Notes: generated by a model from the sequence alone, not told the origin. 56,723 bases of DNA from SAR86 cluster bacterium (GCA_022447065.1 JAKUUM010000012.1:1-56723), one strand, 5' to 3'; positions 27,926-36,896 are shown, counted from the stretch's first letter. Translations and numbers: made by a program.

Positions 27926-27941
27926 TGGCATATGTCTTGCA
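27926..27941 (+). promoter_or_regulatory. Sigma-54 (RpoN) promoter of the TorF-type porin gene
   Basis: TGGCAT-ATGTC-TTGCA matches the -24/-12 consensus TGGCAC-N5-TTGCA. The invariant GG (27927-27928) and GC (27939-27940) are exactly ten bases apart, and the next bases are AT-rich. Transcription would start near 27952, leaving about 32 bases before the ATG at 27984. A loose NtrC-like half-site, GCACCA at 27882-27887, lies upstream, but a full dyad is not seen. Confidence 0.78.
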
Positions 27942-27983
27942 TGATAGTGTATGTGATTTATTACTTTTTAATCGGGAGTGAAA

Positions 27984-28601
27984 ATGAATAAGATAAATAA
28001 AATTATAATTCTAGCTTTATTAAGCTTAGGAGTTTTGTCTGTGAGCGCCGCTGAATTTGAATACAATGCTGCACTTACAAATAATTACATTTGGAGAGGT
28101 ATGACTCAAACTGGTGAAGATGCTGCTTTCTCGGGTGGCTTTGATGTTTCATCAGACAGTGGAGCTTATGTTGGTGCCTGGGGTTCTTACGTAGATTTTG
28201 ACAATGAAACTAATAAGGAGCTTGATTATTATTTTGGTTACAGCGATGAATCTGCTAGAGGAGTCAACTTTGATATTGGCTATATAAGTTATAACTATCC
28301 TCGAGAATCCGGCCTCGACTTTGAAGAGATTTATGTTGGTGTGGCTTATAAATGGGTTGGAGTTACTATTTCTACTGGTCTAGACGAAGCACCAGATAAC
28401 ACTGAATGGTCTGTTGATCTAGGAGATTCAGGTGTAGGAGTTACCTATGGTGATTATGATGGTGTCGGTAAATACACTCTTTTAAGTTTTGATTTACCTA
28501 AAAAGCTTGCAGGACTTTCCATAGGTATCGGCTTAAGTGATTTTGATTCTGCTGACGGTACTGCGGATGAAGATGGATTTTTTATTACCTTTTCGCTGTA
28601 A
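27984..28601 (+). CDS. TorF-family putative outer-membrane porin
   Basis: This 205-residue exported protein has a signal peptide ending in LSVSA and a mature part of short amphipathic beta-strands rich in Tyr, Gly and Asp. The start FEYNAALTNNYIWRGMTQTG is the signature of the TIGR02001/TorF porin family, and the final residue is a hydrophobic Leu after FFITFSL as in outer-membrane barrels. The frame is open from a GTG at 27978, but GGGAG at 27974-27978 is placed correctly only for the ATG at 27984. Family members often neighbour ammonium transporter and PII genes; here the sigma-54 promoter upstream suggests nitrogen control. Confidence 0.88.
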   Translation: MNKINKIIILALLSLGVLSVSAAEFEYNAALTNNYIWRGMTQTGEDAAFSGGFDVSSDSGAYVGAWGSYVDFDNETNKELDYYFGYSDESARGVNFDIGYISYNYPRESGLDFEEIYVGVAYKWVGVTISTGLDEAPDNTEWSVDLGDSGVGVTYGDYDGVGKYTLLSFDLPKKLAGLSIGIGLSDFDSADGTADEDGFFITFSL

Positions 28602-28668
28602 ATAAAATCTAAACATTTCTTTTTTCGTCTATTTAGTGAAGATAAACTAAAGGCTAGACAATGCCAAA

Positions 28669-29802
28669 TCATATTGTCTGGGCTCTCTGTTTAGAATTTA
28701 CAAGAGGTGCCGCATACATTTTTAATACTTTCTTTCTAATTTCACTATCGACCCCTTTAAACCTTTTTAAAAAAGAAATTTCCTTGTTTTCAAGATCGCT
28801 AGATTCTTTAGTAATAATACCTAAAGCATGTCCAGCTATGTAGTTACTTGGCCATAATTTGTAATTAGAAATAATTTCGTCATCAATCAATCCTGCTAGC
28901 TCTTCCAAGGTATTAAAATTTCTTTCAATGCTATTACAAATATGAAGATGAACTCTTCCTTTTTGATTTTTGATTCCTTTAACCATTTCATTTAAATCTT
29001 TTCTATTTTTCTCTTCATAGGATAGTTCTTCCGAACCATCCCAACTGATACCTTTTGAAATGTCTAAGGGATCAAGTTCATAAGAAATAGAAATCGGAGT
29101 CAAGTTGACACCTAGAACCCAGTCTTGTAATTGTAAAAGTTTCCTATTAGACAGATAAAGCATCTTTAGAACCGCCGGATCTGTAAAGTCATTTCCATCA
29201 TTGGCTCTGCCCTCTGATTGTGCTATCCATATACTCTCTTTATTTGATTGAATGGAGTGATTGATATAACTAGAGAGATTGCTGAGCTTCTTTAAAGTTT
29301 CCTTTGCACCTTGAATATCTCTATGAACAATGAAACTTTTATTTAATCTCATCAATTTCTCAAAAAAACCTCCATCTAAAAGATTGTCTCCAATTGCTAT
29401 ACGTACTGTTTTGTAATCTTCTAAAAACCTCGCAAAGTTTAAGAAAAGAGGATCTAAGGAGATATCTCTATGATTTGAAATGTATAAAGTAGGCCTTAAG
29501 CTTAAATTATCTACTCCTGAATAAGTAAAACCACTGGTTGTTTCATCTATCATATTTTGAACAAATGGAGCTAGATTGTTTTGGAACTCCTCTATGTTTT
29601 TTGACTCTCCAAAACTCTTAATGAAAATCCATTTGAATAAAAAAGACCCCAATTGAGGAAATAATCTGGAAACTAATGGAAACCATTCTTTAGAAATTGA
29701 GCTGTGGAACTCTGTATCTTCTATAAGAGACTTTATTACATCAGGAACTTGCTCATCAGAATAAGGAGCTATGGATCCAAAATTATCTTTTAAAGTATTC
29801 AA
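28669..29802 (-). CDS. Glycerolipid acyltransferase (PlsC-like)
   Basis: A 377-residue phospholipid/glycerol acyltransferase. The active-site block SNHRDISLDP (His111, Asp117) has five residues between His and Asp, not the usual four; similar NHRDIxLD forms exist in a subgroup of these enzymes as I recall. Further blocks are the Arg-containing KSFIVHRDIQG and IWIAQSEGRANDG. It would acylate lysophosphatidate or a related lipid at the inner membrane. The start is TTG with no in-frame ATG until residue 84, so TTG must be used unless the gene is shorter. Convergent with the porin and divergent from the GDPD gene. Confidence 0.82.
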   Translation of the reverse strand: MNTLKDNFGSIAPYSDEQVPDVIKSLIEDTEFHSSISKEWFPLVSRLFPQLGSFLFKWIFIKSFGESKNIEEFQNNLAPFVQNMIDETTSGFTYSGVDNLSLRPTLYISNHRDISLDPLFLNFARFLEDYKTVRIAIGDNLLDGGFFEKLMRLNKSFIVHRDIQGAKETLKKLSNLSSYINHSIQSNKESIWIAQSEGRANDGNDFTDPAVLKMLYLSNRKLLQLQDWVLGVNLTPISISYELDPLDISKGISWDGSEELSYEEKNRKDLNEMVKGIKNQKGRVHLHICNSIERNFNTLEELAGLIDDEIISNYKLWPSNYIAGHALGIITKESSDLENKEISFLKRFKGVDSEIRKKVLKMYAAPLVNSKQRAQTI

Positions 29803-29873
29803 GTCTTAATTATCAAAGTTGTACTGGAAGGCTGATATTATTGTTATCTAAATATCTGGTCAATTGAATTCAT

Positions 29874-30635
29874 ATGAATATTGAACAACGTCATTCTTGT
29901 TTCCAAGATTTTAATTTTTTTGCTTTCGTCCATCGAGGAGGGGCTGAGGAAGCCACAGAAAATACTCTCGAAGCTTTTCAACATTCATCCAACATGGGTT
30001 TTACCTTTATGGAAACAGATGTTCAAGCCACAAAAGATCAACAAATTGTAGCTTTTCATGATGTTGATCTTAGTCGAATGGCCAATGTCAACAAAACCGT
30101 AGATGAATTAAGTTTTAATGAAATAAAAGAATTAAATCTTTTAGGAGGAGGAAAAATCCCAACTTTAAAAGAGTTACTTTCTTCGTTTCCAAGTCTCCGA
30201 TTTAACATTGATATTAAAACTGAAAATGCTGTTGAAGGAACAGTCAGCATTATTAAGGATCTAAATGCTTTTAATAGAGTATGCATAGCATCTTTTTCTT
30301 CCGCTAGATTGAATAGAATTAGAAATATTGCCGGACCAAAATGTTGTACTTCTATGGGTCAAAATGAAATTGTGAATTTACTTCTAAGATCCTATAGTTT
30401 ACCTTTTCCAAAGTCTGTGGGACATTGTGCTCAGGTACCAGTTTCTCAATGGGGTATACCTATAGTCACAAAGAAATTTATTAATTGCGCTCACAATGAA
30501 AACAAACTTGTTCATGTGTGGACAATTAATGAAGAAAAAGAAATGAATAACTTAATTGACCTGGGTGTTGACGGTTTAATGACGGACAGACCTAGCGTCC
30601 TACATAAAGTACTTAAAGATAAAAACTTGATTTAG
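29874..30635 (+). CDS. Glycerophosphodiester phosphodiesterase
   Basis: This 253-residue TIM-barrel GDPD hydrolyses glycerophosphodiesters to glycerol-3-phosphate and an alcohol. The catalytic set is visible: His20-Arg21 (FVHRGG), Glu29-Asn30 (ATENT), Glu47-x-Asp49 (METDVQ) and His62-Asp63 (AFHDVDLSR), then KTEN and the C-terminal VHVWTINEE and DGLMTDRPS segments. No signal peptide, so cytoplasmic, like UgpQ. Being next to an acyltransferase gene it may serve glycerolipid recycling. It overlaps the convergent MFS gene by four bases. Confidence 0.92.
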   Translation: MNIEQRHSCFQDFNFFAFVHRGGAEEATENTLEAFQHSSNMGFTFMETDVQATKDQQIVAFHDVDLSRMANVNKTVDELSFNEIKELNLLGGGKIPTLKELLSSFPSLRFNIDIKTENAVEGTVSIIKDLNAFNRVCIASFSSARLNRIRNIAGPKCCTSMGQNEIVNLLLRSYSLPFPKSVGHCAQVPVSQWGIPIVTKKFINCAHNENKLVHVWTINEEKEMNNLIDLGVDGLMTDRPSVLHKVLKDKNLI

Positions 30636-31891
30636 TCTTTTTCAGGAACCATCCATAGAAGTATCAGCCCTGGGACAAAAAGAATCAACAAACTAAGTAT
30701 TCCATACCTAGGATTTCCTAACATTAAAGCCACCCAACCTACTAAAGCTGGTCCGACTATTACTGCTGATTTTCCTACAAGATTATAAAAGCCAAAGTAT
30801 TGTGCCTCTTTGTTTTTAGGGATTAAATTACTAAAGAAAGATCTACTTATTGCCTGTATACCTCCCTGAACCAAACCTACAGTTCCGGCTAAAAAGTAAA
30901 ATTCTAAAGCCGTACTCATATATGCGCTGTAAAAACAAATCAAAATATAAACTGAAACGCCTACTGTTAAAATCCTTTTAAACCCAATCTTGTCAGCGTA
31001 AATACCAAAAACTAGTGTTGCAGGAAATCCCACAAATTGAGTTAGAATTAACGCCGTAATCATTGATGAAGTACTTAACCCAATGTCAGACCCATAAGCG
31101 GTAGCCATTCTAATGATCGTGTCAACTCCATCTATATAGAGCCAATAAGCAACTAAAAACAGAGCAACTCTTTTGTGTTTTTTTATCTCCATGATTGTCG
31201 AGATTACAGCTCTAAAGGCTTCGCTTATAGTAGAAAAAAAACTGCTTGAAGTTGCTGGACTGCCTTTCTCGGTAACATTCAAAAAAGTAGGTAAAGAAAA
31301 AGCAGTCCACCATACTGCCACAGACAGGAATGACCAAAGCACAGCCTCTACTTCGGAGGCCAATCCAAACCAAGCAGGGTTCAAATACATGAGCACATTG
31401 ACTATGAATAGTAATCCTCCACCCAAATAGCCTAAGGAAAATCCTAAAGAAGAAACTTTATTTCTTTGCTCCTGATCTGAAACAGAGACGATCAAAGAAT
31501 CATAGAAAATATTGCCACCTGAAAATCCAAGTACAGCGACGGTATAAAAGAAAGCAGCAGTAATCCATTCTCCTTGGGGAATGAAATAGAGATATCCAGT
31601 ACTCAAAACTCCTAATAAAGCAAAAAAGGCCAAAAACTTTTTCTTTAATTTTCCTAGATCGGAATAGGCTCCCAGAATAGGAGCTAAAAACATTAACAAT
31701 AATCCAGATAATGAGTTTGTAGTTCCTATCACTGCAGTACTTTCAACTGCTGAAAGATCAGTGGCCCAGAAAGATTTGAAAAATAGAGGGAAAAAACCTG
31801 CCATTACTGTCGTAGCAAAAGCAGAATTAGCCCAGTCATAGAAAGCCCAACTCCAAGCTGATTTGGTTAATTTCTTTGACCTCCTTTCCAT
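30632..31891 (-). CDS. MFS transporter, UMF1/Atg22-like
   Basis: The 419-residue protein has twelve hydrophobic segments. The start SAWSWAFYDWANSAFATTVM is the hallmark of the UMF1 (unknown major facilitator 1, Atg22-like) family, whose yeast members export amino acids from the vacuole and whose bacterial members are not characterised. The GGIQAISRSFFSNLIPKNKEA loop and LFVPGLILLW end are also typical. The start ATG is at 31891. Neighbours do not suggest a substrate. Confidence 0.9.
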   Translation of the reverse strand: MERRSKKLTKSAWSWAFYDWANSAFATTVMAGFFPLFFKSFWATDLSAVESTAVIGTTNSLSGLLLMFLAPILGAYSDLGKLKKKFLAFFALLGVLSTGYLYFIPQGEWITAAFFYTVAVLGFSGGNIFYDSLIVSVSDQEQRNKVSSLGFSLGYLGGGLLFIVNVLMYLNPAWFGLASEVEAVLWSFLSVAVWWTAFSLPTFLNVTEKGSPATSSSFFSTISEAFRAVISTIMEIKKHKRVALFLVAYWLYIDGVDTIIRMATAYGSDIGLSTSSMITALILTQFVGFPATLVFGIYADKIGFKRILTVGVSVYILICFYSAYMSTALEFYFLAGTVGLVQGGIQAISRSFFSNLIPKNKEAQYFGFYNLVGKSAVIVGPALVGWVALMLGNPRYGILSLLILFVPGLILLWMVPEKD

Positions 31892-31928
31892 AAAAACTAA
31901 TAATACCCTTTTTTATTTAGGAGTTGCT

Positions 31929-32039
31929 GTGCAAGATGATAATAAAACTCTTATTACATTAGGAGTGTTTTTAGCCATTATTGCTGTCATTTTAGTTGCC
32001 CTGCTTGTTCTTTCTATCTACATCCAAATAATTCATTAG
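31929..32039 (+). CDS. 36-residue hydrophobic membrane protein
   Basis: A GTG at 31929 is preceded by a perfect AGGAG at 31919-31923 with five bases of spacing. The ORF encodes MQDDNKTLITLG followed by a single helix of about 20 residues (VFLAIIAVILVALLVLSIY) and ends in IQIIH. It lies divergent from the MFS gene and ahead of the nitronate-monooxygenase-like gene on its strand. The strength of the ribosome site and the clean charged-start-plus-helix layout support it. No family is recognised, and functions of such mini-proteins range from subunits of larger complexes to stress regulators. Confidence 0.6.
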   Translation: MQDDNKTLITLGVFLAIIAVILVALLVLSIYIQIIH

Positions 32040-32052
32040 AAAGTACTTTCAA

Positions 32053-32139
32053 TGATTGGTTTTGGTACTAAGCTTATTCTTCTTCTATCTGTTCTTTTAT
32101 TTTCTCACTGGTCTAAAATTCCTTATATAATTGATTAAC
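32053..32139 (+). CDS. Possible 28-residue hydrophobic peptide
   Basis: An ATG at 32053 starts MIGFGTKLILLLSVLLFSHW and ends with SKIPYIID before TAA at 32137. One hydrophobic stretch is evident, but no Shine-Dalgarno is seen and the region is AT-rich, so it may be chance. It follows the 36-residue ORF by 13 bases and precedes the next gene by 40. Confidence 0.25.
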
Positions 32140-32179
32140 AGTTTATTCGAACTACTGTGTAAAAAAGGCGAGGTAAAAA

Positions 32180-33322
32180 ATGATGAATTCAAGAATATGC
32201 GAACTGCTCGATATAGAATTCCCTTTAGTTGCATTTTCGCACTGCAGAGACGTAGTGGTTGCTGTTTCAAAAGCAGGTGGCTGTGGTGTCTTGGGAGCTG
32301 TTGGTATGTCTCCTCAACAACTAAAACAAGAGTTAGATTGGATCGATGAGAATATAAAAGATAAGCCATATGGCGTTGATGTATTAATACCTAGCAAGAT
32401 GGTTGGTAAAGATGAGAAATTTAATCCAGAAAAACTTGTTGGAATGATTCCTCAAGAATATGCAGATTTTAGAGTTGATATTCTAGAGAAACACGGTATT
32501 CAAGCTCCAGAGTTAAGAACAATAAACACGGATGGGTCAGGTTTTGCTGCAAACACACAAGCAGGAGGAGCTAAGGCTCTTCTAGATGTTGCATTTGAAC
32601 ATCCCATTAAACTCATTGCCAACGCATTAGGTGTTCCGCCCGATTGGATGCTTCAAATGGGTAAAGATAATGATGTACCAGTTGCGGCTTTATTGGGAAC
32701 AGCTCAACATGCAATAAATCAAGTAAAAGCTGGAGTTGACATTCTGGTGGTCTCAGGAACAGAAGCTGGCGGTCATTGCGGTAGTGTTTCCAGCATGGTT
32801 CTAATACCTGAAGTTTATGAAGCTATTCAACCTTATGGAGATGTGCCTATTCTCGCTGCAGGCGGAATAGTAACAGGAAAACAAATGGCTGCAGCCATGA
32901 CTATGGGTGCCTCCGGAGCATGGTGTGGATCTGTCTGGTTAACTACAGTTGAATCAGAAATTCACCCGGTAGTAAAGGAAAAAATGATTGCTGCAAATTC
33001 TAGTCAAACCGTTAGGTCAAGAAGCAGAACAGGCAAACACTCTAGACAACTAGTGTCACCTTGGACAGATGCATGGGAATCAGATAAAGCCCCAGATCCT
33101 CTTCCAATGCCTCTCCAGCCTATGGTTGCTGAACCAGCTTTAGCTAAAGTTAATAAGCTTGCTGCAAGTGGACATGACGGGGCAAAAGATCTTGCAACTC
33201 ACTTTGTAGGTCAAGGCGTAGGTCTTATGAACCAAACCATATCTGCCAGTGATGTGGTTCAGGAATTCAAAGAAGATTTTCTTAATGCTTATGAAAGGCT
33301 TGATGGATTTTTGCAAGAATAA
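32180..33322 (+). CDS. Nitronate monooxygenase family (2-nitropropane dioxygenase-like) flavoenzyme
   Basis: This 380-residue FMN TIM barrel has AGGCGVLGAVG (about 31-41) at the N-terminus, ALLGTAQHAINQVKAG, the phosphate-binding VVSGTEAGGHCGSVSS with the family His, and ILAAGGIVTGKQMAAAMTMGASGAWCGS. These are the NMO/NPD blocks; it may oxidise alkyl nitronates or act as a related enoyl reductase or oxidase. A GAGG at 32170-32173 sets the ATG at 32180. It is slightly longer than class I NMOs (about 350), with a C-terminal extension after SRSRTGKHSRQL. Its stop directly abuts the stop of the convergent PhyH gene. Confidence 0.88.
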   Translation: MMNSRICELLDIEFPLVAFSHCRDVVVAVSKAGGCGVLGAVGMSPQQLKQELDWIDENIKDKPYGVDVLIPSKMVGKDEKFNPEKLVGMIPQEYADFRVDILEKHGIQAPELRTINTDGSGFAANTQAGGAKALLDVAFEHPIKLIANALGVPPDWMLQMGKDNDVPVAALLGTAQHAINQVKAGVDILVVSGTEAGGHCGSVSSMVLIPEVYEAIQPYGDVPILAAGGIVTGKQMAAAMTMGASGAWCGSVWLTTVESEIHPVVKEKMIAANSSQTVRSRSRTGKHSRQLVSPWTDAWESDKAPDPLPMPLQPMVAEPALAKVNKLAASGHDGAKDLATHFVGQGVGLMNQTISASDVVQEFKEDFLNAYERLDGFLQE

Positions 33323-34132
33323 TTAAGACAAGATAAGACCATTTTTAACTACATAGTATTGTCTAGATTCATCATCTACCGGTTCTCTTAAAGATCCTGA
33401 TATTTTTCTTTGAGCACCATCAGGCGCGTATTGCAAGATGTAACTTTTTCTAATTCCACTAGAAGTGTTCGGGCCTGTTCTATGGGGTGTAAGGGATGAA
33501 AAAACTGCAATGCTACCCGCCCTTAAAGGTATTGGCACTGCTTCTCTGTTATTAAGGGGTATCTCAAAACCTAGATCAGTTACTTCATGTTTAAGAGTAC
33601 CTAATCGATGAATTTCAGGAATAATCCAAGGACAGCCATTAGTTTCGTCGGTGTCATTAAGGGCTAACCAACAAGTTAAATAAGCCTGGGGTTCAATAAA
33701 GGTATACCCATTATCTTGGTGCCAAGGAAATTCATCTCGCGTTCCGGGTTTTTTGTAAACTGCTTGATCCCAATACAAACGGACATCGTCTCCTACAAGA
33801 TCTAAACAAAGACCACAGAAAACTTCATTCTTACTAAATTTTTTTAACTCTTCTGATTGGGTTACTAAATGTGTAGTAAAAGTTATTTCTTCTGCCCGAG
33901 AAATAAAAAATTTGTCCCCTTCTAAGCCTTTCAAGGTTTGTGTCACTTTGGCTTCAAAAGGATCTATAAGGTTTACAACCTCATTCATTAAATCAAGATC
34001 AAAAGCATCTTCTAAAGATAAATAACCTTTTTTATCAAATTGCTCAACTTGTTCGTTAGATAAATATTGGTAAGGCCCATTAGGAACTGACCAAGTAAAA
34101 CCTTTGTTATCTGGATGAATTTCTGGATCCAC
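33323..34132 (-). CDS. Phytanoyl-CoA dioxygenase (PhyH) family oxygenase
   Basis: The 269-residue Fe(II)/2-oxoglutarate oxygenase shows His138-x-Asp140 (PWHQDNGYTF), distal His217 (LTPHRTGPN) and Arg228 (GIRKSYILQY) for 2-oxoglutarate. The context CPWIIPEIHRLGTL is typical PhyH. The family hydroxylates small molecules as well as phytanoyl-CoA. Translation starts at a GTG whose G coincides with the last base of the amidase stop (TAGTG), a one-base overlap and sign of tight coupling. Last gene of a six-gene operon. Substrate unknown. Confidence 0.9.
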   Translation of the reverse strand: MDPEIHPDNKGFTWSVPNGPYQYLSNEQVEQFDKKGYLSLEDAFDLDLMNEVVNLIDPFEAKVTQTLKGLEGDKFFISRAEEITFTTHLVTQSEELKKFSKNEVFCGLCLDLVGDDVRLYWDQAVYKKPGTRDEFPWHQDNGYTFIEPQAYLTCWLALNDTDETNGCPWIIPEIHRLGTLKHEVTDLGFEIPLNNREAVPIPLRAGSIAVFSSLTPHRTGPNTSSGIRKSYILQYAPDGAQRKISGSLREPVDDESRQYYVVKNGLILS

Positions 34133-35562
34133 TAGTTTGAATAGACTGGAGGTTTTTTATCTTTCCAAGGCTGTGCTTCCTCTAATTGTGAAGCTATTGA
34201 TATTAAAAGTTCATCGTTTCCAAAAGCAGAGGTGAACATAGAACCAATTGGCAAATCCAATTTGCTAAATCCAAGGGGTACAGAAATACTTGGTTGTCCA
34301 GTTTGGTTATAAAGGCCAGTGAAACAAGAATATGAAGATAATCTTTCTATATAAGTTCTCACATCATTTGAAGACATGTCTATCTCTCCAATTTTAACTG
34401 GCGGTTTGGTTAGTACTGGACTAAGAATGAGATCATAATTCTCCATGAAATCACCCAATACTCTACCGGCTTGATGATTAATTAAAGTAGCTTTTGCATA
34501 TTGATCGGCTGAAAACTCTTTCCCATTTTCAAACATTCTAAATGTTATGTGTTCCACAACATCCGGAGTAACTTCAGTACCCAGAGCATCAGCTCTTTGT
34601 TGTAAGGTTAAAGCAACGTTAGCTGAGATTATTATTCCAATTGCTTCAGAAAGAGCCTCAAGGTCTGGTTCCGGAGAAGCCCTCTCCACATGATGCCCTA
34701 AACCCTCGCACAATTTAGCAGTATTTTCTATGGAAGCTACAACATCGTCATCAATTTTGATTGCATCAGTTGGTAAATTTAAAGCTATCTTTAATTTACC
34801 AGGGTCTTTGCCATTAGCCGAAAGAAAACTTCCAGAAGGTTCGGTTGGAGCATAAGGATCGCCAGGAGAAAATCCTGAAGTAGCATCAAGAAGTGCAGCT
34901 GAGTCTCTAACTGTTTTGGAAACACAGTGGCTGATCGATTGTCCAGCCCATCCTTCGCCCCTGTCTGGTCCCATTGGAGTTCTTGCTCTCGTAGGCTTTA
35001 AACCTAATAGACCACAGCAAGAAGCAGGTATTCTTATGGAACCACCTCCATCACTGGCGTTAGCCATGGGAAGGACACCAGAAGCTACTGCAGAAGCAGC
35101 ACCTCCGCTAGATCCTCCTGCTGAGTGATCTAAATTCCAAGGATTTCTTGTGGGCCCGTAAAGCTCAGGTTCAGTGGTAACTGTTAAACCAAATTCAGGT
35201 GAATTAGTTTTGCCAAATATAACTAAGCCAGCATCTAAATACCTGTCTACCAAAGTACTATTGTGATCAGCCACATAATCTTCAAAGAACTTGGAACCGT
35301 AAGTTGTTTTAGTTCCGGTAAGAAGGACATGCAAGTCTTTAAGAAGATAAGGAACTCCAGTAAAGGGACCTTTAGGTAGACCTTTCTTTATCATTTCCTT
35401 AGCTTCATCATAATGCTTAAGAACAACAGCATTAGTCTGATTATTGATTTTCTCATTTCGCTCTATAGCTTCGTCGAGAAGTTCCTCTGCTGATACTTCT
35501 TTATTCTTTACTAACTCTGCTAAACCCAAAGCATCATAATTATCATATTCTTTAAAACTCAC
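34132..35562 (-). CDS. Amidase (amidase signature family)
   Basis: A 476-residue Ser-cisSer-Lys amidase. Lys75 is in GVPYLLKDL, cis-Ser151 in AGGSSGGAASAVA, and nucleophile Ser175 in DGGGSIRIPA, with the surrounding GLLGLKPTRAR. It hydrolyses carboxamides to acid plus ammonia or amine in the cytoplasm; GatA is less likely because no gatB/gatC neighbour is present and the region after the core differs. It lies two bases after dihydroorotase and overlaps the PhyH start by one base. With a D-amino-acid deacylase and a cyclic amidohydrolase nearby, a nitrogen-release role is plausible. Confidence 0.92.
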   Translation of the reverse strand: MSFKEYDNYDALGLAELVKNKEVSAEELLDEAIERNEKINNQTNAVVLKHYDEAKEMIKKGLPKGPFTGVPYLLKDLHVLLTGTKTTYGSKFFEDYVADHNSTLVDRYLDAGLVIFGKTNSPEFGLTVTTEPELYGPTRNPWNLDHSAGGSSGGAASAVASGVLPMANASDGGGSIRIPASCCGLLGLKPTRARTPMGPDRGEGWAGQSISHCVSKTVRDSAALLDATSGFSPGDPYAPTEPSGSFLSANGKDPGKLKIALNLPTDAIKIDDDVVASIENTAKLCEGLGHHVERASPEPDLEALSEAIGIIISANVALTLQQRADALGTEVTPDVVEHITFRMFENGKEFSADQYAKATLINHQAGRVLGDFMENYDLILSPVLTKPPVKIGEIDMSSNDVRTYIERLSSYSCFTGLYNQTGQPSISVPLGFSKLDLPIGSMFTSAFGNDELLISIASQLEEAQPWKDKKPPVYSN

Positions 35563-35564
35563 TT

Positions 35565-36896
35565 TTAACCTCTTAAAAATTCTAATTTCTTTCCTGGTTT
35601 ATCCGTCAATATTTTCCCCTGACTATAAACTCTTTCGCCATTTATTATAGTTCCCATTATCGTGGACCTAAAAGTATAACCTTCGAATGATGACCAGCCA
35701 CATTTATAAAAGTTTTTTTCTTTATCCACCTCGTACTTCTCTTCTAAGTTTAATAAAACCAAATCAGCCCAATAACCTTCTCTAATGAAACCTCTTTCCT
35801 TTATTCCAAATCGTGTAGAGACATTGTGAGAAGTTATTCTAGGAACATCAGTCAGTTTTAAATCTCCGTCATGGACCATTTCTAATACAACTAATAGGGA
35901 ATGCTGAACAGAAGGCATACCAGAAGGGCATTCTATGTACGGCTTATTTTTCTCCGCTAGAACATGAGGTGCATGGTCTGTAGCAACATAATCTATCCTT
36001 CCTTCAGCTAACGCTCTTCTAAGAGCTTCTTTATCAGCTTTGCTTTTAATAGAAGGATTACATTTGATTAAAGCTCCTTTATTTTCATAATCCTCAGAGG
36101 AGAAAAATAAATGTGGAATACATACCTCACAGGTAATTTTTTTACTTTCAATAGGTGCTAATTCAAACAGTACAACCTCATCTTTAGTTGAGATATGTAA
36201 AACATGTAAATCAGAATTAAATTGTTCTGCAAGATTTATAGCCTTTTTAGTGGATTTTAAACAGGCAGATCTTGATCTAATATGTTCATGAAAATGTATA
36301 GGAATATCTTCTCCATACTCTTTAAAGAATTTCTTTTCGTTCTCAGTAATAGATGGTGTGTCTTCACAGTGTGTAGTAATTAAAACAGGAGAGTGTTTAA
36401 AGATAGACTCTAAGCTTTTCTCGTCGTCTACGAGCAAATTCCCTGTAGAAGATCCCATAAAAATTTTTACTCCGCATACTTCACTAGGGTTAATTTTTTT
36501 AATTTCATCTATGTTGTGATTACTAGTACCCATATAAAAAGAGTAATTGGACAATGAGTTCCTTGCAGCAATATTATTTTTGTCTTGCCACAAATCACTT
36601 GTTAATGTGGGAGGATTTACATTTGGCATATCCATAAAAGAAGTGGTGCCTCCAGCAACCGCTGCTGCAGATTCGCTCTTTATATCTCCCTTCTCCGTTA
36701 GGCCCGGTTCCCTAAAATGAACTTGATCATCTATAAACCCAGGTAGAACATATAACCCAGTTGCGTCTATATAATCTCCTTCAACATCGATAGAAGACTC
36801 TATTCGCTCTATTCTTCCATCTTTTATTAGTAAATCTTTTTCCAACGCCTTTCCTTCGTTGATGATGACAGAGTTTTTTATAACTAACTGGTTCAT
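35565..36896 (-). CDS. pyrC: Dihydroorotase-type cyclic amidohydrolase
   Basis: The 443-residue amidohydrolase has GFIDDQVHFREPGLTEKGDI at about 54-72, the Lys of the metal bridge in GVKIFMGS (Lys144), His176 and His234 ligands, and DYVATDHAPH (Asp307). The first metal His of the usual DxHVHxR is replaced by Gln58 (DDQVHFR). I recall this DDQVHFREPG form from Bacteroidetes-type dihydroorotases, so the protein is probably functional, with a possible foreign origin. It cyclises carbamoyl-aspartate to dihydroorotate or may instead open a related ring as the operon suggests. Its start overlaps the TauD stop by one base; gap to amidase is two bases. Confidence 0.85.
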   Translation of the reverse strand: MNQLVIKNSVIINEGKALEKDLLIKDGRIERIESSIDVEGDYIDATGLYVLPGFIDDQVHFREPGLTEKGDIKSESAAAVAGGTTSFMDMPNVNPPTLTSDLWQDKNNIAARNSLSNYSFYMGTSNHNIDEIKKINPSEVCGVKIFMGSSTGNLLVDDEKSLESIFKHSPVLITTHCEDTPSITENEKKFFKEYGEDIPIHFHEHIRSRSACLKSTKKAINLAEQFNSDLHVLHISTKDEVVLFELAPIESKKITCEVCIPHLFFSSEDYENKGALIKCNPSIKSKADKEALRRALAEGRIDYVATDHAPHVLAEKNKPYIECPSGMPSVQHSLLVVLEMVHDGDLKLTDVPRITSHNVSTRFGIKERGFIREGYWADLVLLNLEEKYEVDKEKNFYKCGWSSFEGYTFRSTIMGTIINGERVYSQGKILTDKPGKKLEFLRG

